Assembly (NCBI GenBank): GCA_963728765.1
Contig: CAVSKX010000002.1
Span: 372,001-436,000, forward strand
Source: AC-32 sp963728765
Lineage (GTDB): Bacteria > Actinomycetota > Thermoleophilia > Gaiellales > Gaiellaceae
Direction: 5' to 3'
DNA length: 64,000 bases
Position 1 is the stretch's first letter. Every line of letters starts with the position of its first letter. Both the position numbers and the translations under genes were made by a program. Positions 7,675 through 15,510 of the stretch are shown piece after piece. Under the pieces are notes generated by a model that worked only from the letters and a program-made list of their open reading frames with translations, made no database searches and was not told where the DNA came from.

Positions 7675-8832
7675 GAGGCGCCGGCCGCCGACGAACGTCG
7701 ACGAGTACCAGCCGGAGATGCTCGAGATCTTGACCACGTCACCGGTGTGCGGCGAGTGGATGAAGCTGCCGCCACCGATGTAGATCCCGACATGGCCGAG
7801 CCCGTCGAAGAAGACGAGGTCGCCGGGCTGGAGGTTGCCCAGCGATACCGGGCTGCCGTAGCCGTACTGGGCGTACGAGCTGTGCGGGAGCGAGACCCCG
7901 ATCTGCGAGAAGACGTACATCACGAAGCCGGAACAGTCGAACCCGGACGGTGAGGCGCCACCCCAGACGTACGGCGTGCCGAGGTAACGCATCGCGATCC
8001 CGACGACGCCGCCATAGCGTGCCGGCGGTGCGGAGCTCGGCGGGGCCGGGGCCGACGGGGCGGTCACCGGCACCGTCGGCGCGAGCGAGGCCTGACGCTG
8101 GTCGGACTGCTGCTGCGCCAGCCGTGCCTCGGCCTCGCGCTGGAGCTCGGCCTGCCGAGCCGCCTCGACCTCCTTCAGGTGGGCGATCTCGCCGCGGATC
8201 GAGCCCAGCAGCGCTCGGCGCTGGCCGAGCTGGCTCTCGACCGAGGCCTTGGCCGCGTTCCGCTCCGCCACGACCTGCACCTGCTCGGCGTGGGCGTGCT
8301 TGAGGAACTGCTGCCGGTGCTGCACCTCGCGCCGGAACCGAGCGACCTGACGCAGCACGAGCGTGTCCTGCTGCGACACCCGCTCGGAGGCGTCCATGCG
8401 GCCGAGCATGTCGTCGAGGCTCTCAGCGCCGAGAAGCACCGCGAGCCCCGCGTTCTGGTCGCCGGACGTGTAGATGTCGACGAGGCGGTTCGCAAGCTGC
8501 ACCTTCGCGTGCCTGAGGCTCTTCCTCGCCGAAGTCAGCGCAACCGTGTTCTCGGAGAGGTCGTGCTTGATCCGGTTGAGCTTGACGGTCGCGAGGTTGT
8601 ACGCCTCGATCGCACGCTCGAGGCTCGAGTCGAGCTGCTGAATCTGACCCATGACACTCTGCGCCTCGGCCTCTTTCGAGGCAATCGTGCCCGGATCCGC
8701 GGTCGCGGAAGCAGCGGTCAACGCAAAGGCCATAGCCAGAGCGATGACTAGTGCCGGCGCCTTTCGTCTAGTCGAGCGGGAGGGGGGCGAGGAACTCGAC
8801 AGGCGCCCTCGTGAGAGGGGCCGGTACGTCAC
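7672..8832 (-). CDS. Secreted coiled-coil NlpC/P60 peptidoglycan endopeptidase
   Basis: A 386-residue RipA/PcsB-like wall hydrolase. Residues 25-46 are a signal segment (ALVIALAMAFALTAASATA) after a basic N-region. About 50-245 form a long coiled coil, 250-272 a Pro/Ala/Ser linker, and about 275-386 an NlpC/P60 domain with Cys300 in FDCSGF, His347 in GHVGIY and His359 in IHSPH. It should cut stem peptides between D-Glu and diaminopimelate at septum or tips, with the coiled coil as inhibitor or docking arm. The GTG start is only about 5 nt from the inferred transcription start, so the mRNA may be leaderless. It is divergent from a paralogous coiled-coil protein. Confidence 0.9.
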   Translation of the reverse strand: MTYRPLSRGRLSSSSPPSRSTRRKAPALVIALAMAFALTAASATADPGTIASKEAEAQSVMGQIQQLDSSLERAIEAYNLATVKLNRIKHDLSENTVALTSARKSLRHAKVQLANRLVDIYTSGDQNAGLAVLLGAESLDDMLGRMDASERVSQQDTLVLRQVARFRREVQHRQQFLKHAHAEQVQVVAERNAAKASVESQLGQRRALLGSIRGEIAHLKEVEAARQAELQREAEARLAQQQSDQRQASLAPTVPVTAPSAPAPPSSAPPARYGGVVGIAMRYLGTPYVWGGASPSGFDCSGFVMYVFSQIGVSLPHSSYAQYGYGSPVSLGNLQPGDLVFFDGLGHVGIYIGGGSFIHSPHTGDVVKISSISGWYSSTFVGGRRL

Positions 8833-8838
8833 AAGTGG

Positions 8839-8943
8839 GGCACCCTAACGAACGGATCGGACGACCGCAAATTGCTTTGCTGACCCAGGTGGATCATTCG
8901 CCAAAGTCGTATCGGCCGGTTCGAGGTCCTTTGTTAGGGTGCC
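8839..8943. promoter_or_regulatory. Divergent promoter region with 11-bp inverted repeat
   Basis: GGCACCCTAAC at 8839-8849 and GTTAGGGTGCC at 8933-8943 form a perfect inverted repeat about 83 bp apart. Each copy contains TAGGGT reading toward its own gene. For the minus-strand gene this is a -10 with TTGCGG 17 bp upstream (8865-8870). For the plus-strand gene the same -10 sequence lacks a clear -35. The shared GTTAGGGTGCC suggests one sigma factor or regulator serving both wall genes. Confidence 0.6.
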
Positions 8944-8966
8944 GCGTCGTGCCCGGGCGGATACGC

Positions 8967-9971
8967 ATGCTCCGGTATTGGCCGGCGATTCTTGGTGCCC
9001 TGCTGGCGCTCGTCGGGCTCCTTCCCGGGCCGGTCGCCGCGGACTCCTCGTCGGATCTTCGCGGCCAAGCATCCGAGCTCGCGCAGCAGAACCAGGATCT
9101 CGCCTCGCAGTCACGCGGTGTAGTGCTCGAGCTGTACTCGCTCGACTCGCAGCTGGCGCGTGAGCAGGCCCGACTCGTCGACCTGCGCGTGCGAACGGCC
9201 GCGGTGAAGGCCGATCTCGCAGACGCGCGAACGCAGCTCAAGGTCGCACGGCACTCGCTCTCGCGCGTCAGGCTCTCGCTGGCCAAACGGCTCGCGTTGC
9301 TCTACGAACAGGGTGACTCCGACCCACTCGCGATCGTCTTAGGCGCTTCGTCGGTGGCGGACGCGCTCGCCAACCTCGAGTCGATAAACCGGGTCGCCGA
9401 CCAGGACCGCGCGGTCATCGAGCAGACACGGAACGCGAAGCGGAAGGCCACTGACCTGACCAGGAAGCTCACCGCGAAGGAGCGCGACCTACAGGCGCTG
9501 ACCGACGAGGCGGCGCAATCGACGCTCGTGCTCGAGCGGTCACGGTCGCAGCGCGCCGACTACCTGGCACGGCTCACCGGGCTGCGCCAGCTCAACGCCG
9601 ACACGATCGCGTCCCTGCAGCAGCAGGCGCTCGCGGTCGAGGCCAAGGCGCGTGAGCTCGCGCTCGCCGCCTCGACGTCCCCCGCGGCACCCACGCAGAT
9701 CGGCCCGGGCGGCCGCACGATGACCGTCGTAGCGACCGGCTACGCGATGTCCGGCACGACCGCGACCGGCGCGCCGACCGGCTGGGGCGTCGTCGCCGTC
9801 GATCCCGGTGTGATCCCGCTCGGCACGCGCATGGAGATCCCCGGCTACGGCTCCGGCGTCGCGGCGGACACGGGCGAGGCGATCCAAGGGGCGACGATCG
9901 ATCTCTGGTTCCCGACGGTCGCACAGGCGCGCCTCTGGGGCCGCCGAACTGTCACGATCACGCTGCACTGA
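8967..9971 (+). CDS. Secreted coiled-coil protein with C-terminal 3D domain
   Basis: From the ATG at 8967 the product is 334 residues: signal peptide (MLRYWPAILGALLALVGLLP, cleaved near AVAADS), a long coiled coil to about residue 225, then a 3D domain (about 245-334). The three namesake Asp regions VAVDPGV, VAADTG and ATIDLWF are visible, with the ATGY opening. The 3D fold is a double-psi barrel related to lytic transglycosylase MltA and the Rpf-like YabE/Sps proteins, so muralytic activity is expected. A GTG at 8949 is an alternative start. The coiled-coil half resembles that of the divergent NlpC/P60 protein. Confidence 0.85.
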   Translation: MLRYWPAILGALLALVGLLPGPVAADSSSDLRGQASELAQQNQDLASQSRGVVLELYSLDSQLAREQARLVDLRVRTAAVKADLADARTQLKVARHSLSRVRLSLAKRLALLYEQGDSDPLAIVLGASSVADALANLESINRVADQDRAVIEQTRNAKRKATDLTRKLTAKERDLQALTDEAAQSTLVLERSRSQRADYLARLTGLRQLNADTIASLQQQALAVEAKARELALAASTSPAAPTQIGPGGRTMTVVATGYAMSGTTATGAPTGWGVVAVDPGVIPLGTRMEIPGYGSGVAADTGEAIQGATIDLWFPTVAQARLWGRRTVTITLH

Positions 9972-9995
9972 CTAGACTCCCCCTGTTCCAAGGGG

Positions 9996-10685
9996 GTGGC
10001 TCTGGGCGTGACCGTGCAGATCGATGAAGAACGCAGCGCGACCAGCGTCCGCGTGCTGTTGGTCGACGACCACGACCTCTTTCGGACCGGCCTGCGCAAC
10101 CTGCTCGAGGAGCGCGGCGTCCAGGTTGCTGGCGAGGCCGGTCAGGGCGGAGACGCGGTCCGGCTGGTGCGCGAGCTGGCCCCCGACGTGGTCGTGATGG
10201 ACCTGCACATGCCGGGCATGAGCGGGATCGAGGCGATCCGGCAGATCCACGGCTTCGCGCCCCTCACGCGCGTGCTCGTCCTGACCATCTCCGATCAGGA
10301 CGACGACGTGCTGGACGCGATCCTCGCGGGCGCGTGCGGCTACCTCCTGAAGGACGCGTCGGTCGACGAGCTGATCCGCGGGATCGTCGCCGCGGCCGTT
10401 GGTGAGTCACTCGTTTCCCCTGCAATCGCGGGGAAAGTGCTGCAGCAGGTACGGGCGACCGCGATCTCGCCGGAGGCCGCGGACACCATCAGGACCGAGC
10501 TCTCCGAGCGCGAGCTCGACGTCCTCAAGCTGATCGCGGCGGGCAACGACAACGCCATGATCGCGGCGCAGCTACACATCAGCCCGAAGACGGTCAAGAA
10601 CCACATCTCGAACATCCTGATGAAGCTGCAGATCGAGAACCGCATCCAGGCTGCGGTCTACGCGGTCCGCAGCGGAATCGTCTAG
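9996..10685 (+). CDS. NarL/FixJ-family response regulator
   Basis: A 230-residue two-domain regulator. The receiver has the acidic pair Asp24-Asp25, phosphoacceptor Asp69 in VVVMDLHMPG, Thr97 and Lys119 (YLLKDAS). The LuxR-type HTH covers about 165-228 (LSERELDVLKLIAAGNDNAMIA, then HISPKTVKNHISNILMKL). No histidine kinase is adjacent. The GTG at 9996 overlaps its own purine-rich site (AAGGGGG); a GTG at 10008 is an alternative start. It sits 24 bp after the 3D-domain gene in the same direction, so wall turnover and this regulator may be cotranscribed. Confidence 0.9.
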   Translation: MALGVTVQIDEERSATSVRVLLVDDHDLFRTGLRNLLEERGVQVAGEAGQGGDAVRLVRELAPDVVVMDLHMPGMSGIEAIRQIHGFAPLTRVLVLTISDQDDDVLDAILAGACGYLLKDASVDELIRGIVAAAVGESLVSPAIAGKVLQQVRATAISPEAADTIRTELSERELDVLKLIAAGNDNAMIAAQLHISPKTVKNHISNILMKLQIENRIQAAVYAVRSGIV

Positions 10686-11020
10686 GGAGCGTTCGAGCGG
10701 AGGGCGCTCGAGCGGGCGCGCAGCTGCGTGAGGGTCTCGCGCAGGGCGGTGAGGATGCCGGCGTTGCTCGAGAGCCGGTCGGAGACCTGCGCGAGCTCCT
10801 TCGTCTTCCGCTCCTGGTCACCGTCGTTCAGCTCCCCCGCGAGCTCGGACAGCCGCCGCTCGAGCCGGTGGCCCTCGGCCTCGAGCGCCAACGCGTAGGC
10901 ATAGCCGTCGGTGAGCGTCCGCTCGAGGCGGTCGAGCGTCGCCGGTTCCTCGGTCTGAACCGGTTCGGCGAGCAGCTCGTCGATCTGCTCGAGCAGTTCG
11001 GGGATCGCTTCGGGTGCCAT
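10682..11020 (-). CDS. Coiled-coil protein of unknown function, 112 aa
   Basis: A 112-residue, strongly helical protein with heptad-like Leu spacing (LLEQIDELLAEP, then LEAEGHRLERRLSELAGELN and LTALRETLTQLRAR) and no membrane segment. Leu, Glu and Arg dominate. I recognise no family. Its stop overlaps the stop of the response-regulator gene by four bases in convergent orientation. The frame is supported by consistent third-position G/C and by a plausible ATG start. Confidence 0.65.
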   Translation of the reverse strand: MAPEAIPELLEQIDELLAEPVQTEEPATLDRLERTLTDGYAYALALEAEGHRLERRLSELAGELNDGDQERKTKELAQVSDRLSSNAGILTALRETLTQLRARSSALRSNAP

Positions 11021-11127
11021 CGGGCTTCCGATTATCGATCCGCAATTCGCGCAACTACAAGGGCCGCGTGGCCTATCCGCGCGGACGCCTAGACCCAGGC
11101 TTGACGCCGCTCACGGCTATCCGAACA

Positions 11128-12348
11128 ATGCTGCGGATGACGCGCCGCCGCCTGCCGGTCGTCGTGCTCGTGGCCCTGGTGCTCGCGGCCCCGGCCGGCG
11201 CAGGCGACTCGCCGCTTGCGAAGCGGCTGGCCCGGGCGCTTGCCGTGCCGCACGTCTCGCAGGCGCGCACGGGGGCCGTCGCGATCGACCTCGAGACCGG
11301 CGAGACGGTCTTCTCGGAGCACGGGAATCTCCCGCTCGTGCCCGCCTCGAACGAGAAGCTTGCGGTCGCCTACGCGGCCCTGGTCACGCTCGGGCGGACG
11401 TTCCGCTTCGAGACGGACGTGCTCGGCCGCGGCGAGCAGGACGGGACGATCTGGCGCGGGAGCCTCGTCCTGGTCGGCCACGGCGACCCGACGCTCTCCA
11501 GCGCGGACCTCCTGGCGCTGGCGCGGCAAGTGCGCGCCGCGGGTATCCGCCGCGTCACGCACGGCGTCTTCGGCGACGAGTCGTTCTTCGACGCCCGCCG
11601 CACCGGCGCGGGCTGGAAGTCGTGGTTCTACATCAACGAATGTCCGCCGCTGTCGGCGCTCACCGTCGACCGCGGCCGCTACTACGGCCGCACCTCGCGC
11701 GATCCCGCGGCCGCGGCCGCCCTGCTCTTCCGCAACGCCCTGCGCCGTGCCGGGGTGGCGGTCGACGGCGCGGGCACCGGCAAGCAGCGCGACGACGACG
11801 TGCCGCTGGCTGTGGTCGAGTCGGCGCCGCTCTCGCAGATCGTCGCCTGGATGGGCCGCGTCAGCGACAACTTCACCGCCGAGCTCCTGTTGAAGCAGCT
11901 CGGTGCGTCGGACGGTGTCGTCGGCACGAGCACCCGCGGGGCCGCGGTCGTGCGCACCGCGCTCGCCGAAGCGGATGTGCCGCTGGCCGGGCTGCGCTTC
12001 GTGGACGGCTCGGGTCTCTCGTCGCTCGACCGCCTGACCGCCCGGGCGCTGGCCGCGCTCCTGCGAGCCGCCTGGGCCGATCCCGAGGTGCGCCCCTACC
12101 TCATCGCCGCGCTTCCGGTGGCAGGGATCAGCGGCACGCTCCACGACCGAATGCGCCGCCCGCCCGCGCGCGGCAACGTCCAGGCGAAGACGGGGACGAC
12201 GAGCCTCGCCTCGGCGCTCTCGGGCTTCGTCAAGCACCGCTACGTCTTCTCGGTGCTGCAGAACGGCCGGCCGGTCTCGACATTCTGGGCACGGAAGGCC
12301 CAGGACCGGTTCGCGACCGTCTTAGCGGCGTCGGCTCCTATCGGCTGA
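11128..12348 (+). CDS. dacB: D-alanyl-D-alanine carboxypeptidase/endopeptidase (PBP4, S13)
   Basis: A 406-residue penicillin-binding protein. It starts MLRMTRRRLPVVVLVALVLA, a signal peptide. The three active-site motifs are complete: S74-N-E-K77 (PASNEKL), S246-D-N (VSDNFTAELL) and K354-T-G (QAKTGTTS). The order and length fit peptidase family S13, which trims or cleaves D-Ala-D-Ala cross-links in the periplasm or outer wall zone. The frame is open upstream to 11014 but the ATG at 11128 (or 11137) gives a clean signal peptide. Together with the NlpC/P60 and 3D proteins it makes this part of the window rich in wall remodelling. Confidence 0.92.
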   Translation: MLRMTRRRLPVVVLVALVLAAPAGAGDSPLAKRLARALAVPHVSQARTGAVAIDLETGETVFSEHGNLPLVPASNEKLAVAYAALVTLGRTFRFETDVLGRGEQDGTIWRGSLVLVGHGDPTLSSADLLALARQVRAAGIRRVTHGVFGDESFFDARRTGAGWKSWFYINECPPLSALTVDRGRYYGRTSRDPAAAAALLFRNALRRAGVAVDGAGTGKQRDDDVPLAVVESAPLSQIVAWMGRVSDNFTAELLLKQLGASDGVVGTSTRGAAVVRTALAEADVPLAGLRFVDGSGLSSLDRLTARALAALLRAAWADPEVRPYLIAALPVAGISGTLHDRMRRPPARGNVQAKTGTTSLASALSGFVKHRYVFSVLQNGRPVSTFWARKAQDRFATVLAASAPIG

Positions 12349-12350
12349 GG

Positions 12351-12424
12351 CACCGACCGGTCGGTTCATACGCATCCGCGGCAAAGCCGCGGATCCTGAG
12401 GCTAGGCATCGCAGCGATGCCTAG
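12351..12424 (+). repeat. Family B double-hairpin repeat, copy B1
   Basis: It holds a perfect palindrome CCGACCGGTCGG (12353-12364), then hairpin 1 ATCCGCGGC-aaa-GCCGCGGAT, a CCTGA linker, then hairpin 2 CTAGGCATCGC-a-GCGATGCCTAG. The order matches the other seven copies. It fills the gap between the convergent dacB and ligA genes, and the ligA stop codon lies inside hairpin 2. It may double as a bidirectional terminator. Confidence 0.75.
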
Positions 12425-14436
12425 GCGCTGCCGAGTAGCTGCTCGAGCGCCGCCTCGTCGAGCACCGGCACGCCGAGCTGCTCGGCCTTGGCGAGCTTCG
12501 ACCCGGGGCTCTCACCCGCGATCACGCCGGTGGTCTTCTTCGAGACCGAGTCCGCGACCTTGGCTCCCAGGCCTTCGAGCGCCTTGCGGGCCTCGTCCCG
12601 GGTGTACCCCTCGAGCGTCCCCGTGACCACGTACGTCGAGCCTGTGAGCGGCCCCTCGACCGGGCGCTCCTCGGCGCCGGCCTCGAAGCGCAGGCCGAGC
12701 TCCTTCAGCTCCCCGACGAGCCGGAGATTGTCCTTGTCGGCGAACCACTCCGCGATCGCTTCGGCCCGCTCGGGCCCGATCCCCTCGACCTCCTGGATCT
12801 CCTCCTGCGCCGCGGCCGCGAGCTTCTCGACGTCGCCGAAGTGCCGCGCGAGGTTCTGCGCGGTCACCCAGCCCACGTCCGGGATGTTGAGCCCGAGCAG
12901 GACGCGTGAGAACGGGGTCCGCGTCGAGCCCTGGATCGCGTCGATCGTCTTGGTCGCGCTGATCTCCGCGAAGCCGTCGAGCTCGAGCAGCTGCTCCCTC
13001 GTCAGCCGGTAGAGGTCCGGCAGCGAGCGGACGAGCCCGAGCTCCCAGAGCCGGCGCATCAGCTGCTCTCCGACGCCGTCGACGTCGGCCGGGCCCTGAA
13101 CCCAGTTGATCAGCGTCTCGAGACCGCGCGAGGGGCAGGTCCGGTTCGGGCAACGGTGCATCACCTCGCCCTCGGGCCTCACCACGTTTTCCCCGCAAAG
13201 GGGACACTTTTTCGGCATCTTGAACCGCTTCGTCCCGGGCTGGTGCTCCCCCGCTGGGCCGACGATCTGGGGGATCACGTCGCCGGCCCGCTGGACGATT
13301 ACGCGGTCGCCCTCGCGGATGTCCTTGCGGTTGATGTCCTCCTCGTTGTGCAGCGTCGCCCGCGAGACGGTGACGCCGCCGACCTGCACCGGTTCGAGCA
13401 TCGCCCACGGGTTAAGCGCGCCGGTGCGGCCGACGCGGATCGCGATTTTCAGCAGCGTCGTCTCGGCCGTCATCGGCGCCCACTTGAAGGCGCGCGACCA
13501 GCGCGGACGCGAGTGGAGCGCGCCCAGCTCGCGCTGCTGCTCGAGCGAGTCGACCTTGATCACGATCCCGTCGATCTCGTAGTCGAGGTCGGCACGCCTC
13601 TGCTCCCACTCACGGCAGCGCTTCGCGACCTCCTCGATCGACTCGAGCCGCTCGGCGAAGGGATTCGTGCGGAAGCCGTGCTCCCGCAGCCACTCGAGCT
13701 CCTCCCAGTGCGAAGCCAGCTGCACGCCCTCGAGCGCGCCGACGCCGTAGACCCAGACGGCGAGCGGGCGCGAGGCGGTGATGGACGAGTCCTTCTGGCG
13801 CAGCGAGCCGGCGGCCGCGTTGCGCGGGTTCGGCGCGAGTTTCTGGCCGAGCTCGGCGACCCGCGCGTTCAGCTCGCGGAAGCCCGAGATCGGCATGTAG
13901 ACCTCGCCCCGAACCTCGGCCACCGTCGGGTGCCCGTCGCCGCGCATCCTCAGCGGCACCGACGGGATCGTGCGCAGATTCACCGTCACGTCCTCCCCCT
14001 GGTAGCCGTCGCCGCGGGTCGCGCCGCGTGTGAGCACGCCGTCCTCGTAGGTGAGGTTGATGGCGAGCCCGTCGATCTTCGGCTCGATCACGAACGCGAG
14101 CGCCTCGTCGGAGCCGAGCCGCTTGCGGACGTCCTCGGCCCACTTGAACAGGCCCTCGTCGTCGGTCACCTTCTCGAGCGAGCCCATCGCGGTCAGGTGC
14201 TGCACCTTCAGGAAACGCTCACTCGGCGGGGCGCCGACCCGCTGGGTCGGCGAGTCGGGCGTGATCAGGTCGGGGTGCTCGTCCTCCAGCGCCTTCAACT
14301 CGTCGTAGAGCCGGTCGTACTCGGCGTCCGAGATCTCCGGATCGTCGATGACGTGGTAGCGGTAGAGGTGGTGGTCGACCTGCGCGCGCAGCTCGCCGAG
14401 CCGCTCCTGGGCGTCCTTCTGCGTCCTCGTCGCCAT
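12421..14436 (-). CDS. ligA: NAD-dependent DNA ligase
   Basis: A 671-residue full-length LigA that seals nicks using NAD+. Domains in order: Ia (about 1-70, with YHVIDDPEISDAEYD for NMN contact), adenylation domain with the nucleophile Lys120 in EPKIDGLAINL, OB fold, a four-Cys zinc finger (CPLCGENVV, then HRCPNRTCPS), helix-hairpin-helix repeats (LDGFAEI, NIPDVGW, VEGIGPE) and a C-terminal BRCT domain (LTGSTYVVTGTLEG). Start ATG. It lies alone on the minus strand, convergent with dacB and divergent from the secreted-protein gene. Confidence 0.97.
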   Translation of the reverse strand: MATRTQKDAQERLGELRAQVDHHLYRYHVIDDPEISDAEYDRLYDELKALEDEHPDLITPDSPTQRVGAPPSERFLKVQHLTAMGSLEKVTDDEGLFKWAEDVRKRLGSDEALAFVIEPKIDGLAINLTYEDGVLTRGATRGDGYQGEDVTVNLRTIPSVPLRMRGDGHPTVAEVRGEVYMPISGFRELNARVAELGQKLAPNPRNAAAGSLRQKDSSITASRPLAVWVYGVGALEGVQLASHWEELEWLREHGFRTNPFAERLESIEEVAKRCREWEQRRADLDYEIDGIVIKVDSLEQQRELGALHSRPRWSRAFKWAPMTAETTLLKIAIRVGRTGALNPWAMLEPVQVGGVTVSRATLHNEEDINRKDIREGDRVIVQRAGDVIPQIVGPAGEHQPGTKRFKMPKKCPLCGENVVRPEGEVMHRCPNRTCPSRGLETLINWVQGPADVDGVGEQLMRRLWELGLVRSLPDLYRLTREQLLELDGFAEISATKTIDAIQGSTRTPFSRVLLGLNIPDVGWVTAQNLARHFGDVEKLAAAAQEEIQEVEGIGPERAEAIAEWFADKDNLRLVGELKELGLRFEAGAEERPVEGPLTGSTYVVTGTLEGYTRDEARKALEGLGAKVADSVSKKTTGVIAGESPGSKLAKAEQLGVPVLDEAALEQLLGSA

Positions 14437-14470
14437 TGAGCCGATCCTACCCAGGCCCTAGCATGCAGCC

Positions 14471-14878
14471 GTGCGCGCCGTCCTCGTGGCCATCCTGGCC
14501 CTCGCGCTCGCCGCGCCCGCTGAGGGGGTGGTCGTCAAGTTCCGGACGCCGAGCTCCAACATCGGCTGCGTCTTCAGCACCGAGGCGACGCTCGGCGGCG
14601 GGTTCATCCGCTGTGACATCCTCAGCGGCCTGAAGCCGAAGCCCCCGCGCCGCGGCTGCGACCTCGACCAGACCGGCTACGAGCTCAGCCCCCGCGGCCG
14701 AGCGACGATCGTCTGCGCCGGCGACACCGCCGTGAACACGCGCGCCCGGGCGTTGCGCTACGGCGCGAAATGGTCACGCGGCGGCTTCACCTGCACGTCG
14801 AAGAAGATCGGCCTGCGCTGCCGCAACCGTAGCGGCCACGGCTTCTTCCTCAGCCGCGCCCACTCGTACAGGTTCTAG
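14471..14878 (+). CDS. Small secreted Cys-rich protein (DUF6636-like)
   Basis: A 135-residue protein with a signal peptide (MRAVLVAILALALAAPAEG, start GTG) and a mature part carrying six cysteines. The segment FRTPSSNIGCVFS matches the opening of the actinobacterial secreted DUF6636 proteins as I remember them (FxTPSGNIxC). Later come GCDLDQTGYELS and FTCTSKKIGLRCRNRSGHGFFLSR, again typical. The function of the family is not known; disulfides and secretion are predicted. The stop codon abuts the first arm of repeat A1. Confidence 0.65.
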   Translation: MRAVLVAILALALAAPAEGVVVKFRTPSSNIGCVFSTEATLGGGFIRCDILSGLKPKPPRRGCDLDQTGYELSPRGRATIVCAGDTAVNTRARALRYGAKWSRGGFTCTSKKIGLRCRNRSGHGFFLSRAHSYRF

Positions 14879-15041
14879 GAGGGCTTGGCGGAACTCCGCT
14901 CGTCGCCGGGGCGCGATGGTCGTTCCGAGGCAAGGACGCAGGGAGTGCGCGTAGCCGGAGGCTACGGGCGCGACTGAGGACGCTGCATCGGGGGCGAGCA
15001 GCGCGTTCCGGCGGCACAGACTGAGTTTCGCCAAGCCCTCC
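14878..15041 (+). repeat. Family A long-hairpin element, copy A1
   Basis: This 164-bp element has perfect 13-bp terminal inverted repeats (GGAGGGCTTGGCG at 14878-14890, CGCCAAGCCCTCC at 15029-15041). The inner arms are imperfectly complementary and enclose the conserved core GCAAGGACGCAGGGAG, hairpin CGTAGCC-gga-GGCTACG, then GCGACTGAGGACGC. It lies between the secreted-protein gene and the downstream relic. Confidence 0.8.
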
Positions 15042-15500
15042 TTAGCCTTCGACGACGATTCTCGCGGTGCCGCTCTCGCTGGGGCTCGCGGTGCGGGTCC
15101 CGACCTGCGCGTGGGCGCGCCAGTGCCCGATGGCGGCCGACCGCCACGAGAAGCCGGCGTGTCCGCTCCCGCCGACCTGGAGCCGGAAGTGGCGGTCGAA
15201 GCGGTCGATTTGCAGGCGAATCCGTCCTTCCGGGCGCGTTCTGGTCGGTAGCCGTTGCAGGTGACCGGAATCAGGCGCGAGCGGGCGTGCGGAAGACGGC
15301 GACGATCGCATCGAGCTCCCCGAACGCCTGGAGGCGGAGCACGAGCCGCCCGCCTCGGCGCCGCTGAGCCGGTACCAGACCGTGTCGTGCGGCCGCGGTC
15401 GGTGCGCGGGTCCCGCCGTCGTCGGTGGCGCCGATCGTCGTGCCCGAGAGCGTCGCAGGCAGCGGTCGCGTTGGCACGGTCGTCGTTCGGGGCTCCACGA
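15042..15500 (-). pseudogene. Frameshifted relic of a secreted beta-domain protein
   Basis: No single frame spans this stretch, yet consecutive frames join into one recognisable domain. They read LPATLSGTTIGATDDGGTR, then (shift) DTVWYRLSGAEAG, then (shift) RLVLRLQAFGELDAIVAVFR, then (shift) SRLIPVTCNGYRPERAR, then (shift) GRIRLQIDRFDRHFRLQVGG to a normal stop at 15042. This is the layout of the common actinobacterial extracellular domain that runs from a TVWYR strand through a D-x-x-x-AV strand and a CN turn to an F-Q-V-G-G end. At least four frame changes in 450 bp argue for decay rather than sequencing error. It lies between repeat A1 and the glycosyltransferase fusion gene. Confidence 0.65.
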
Positions 15501-15510
15501 CTCGCAGGGC

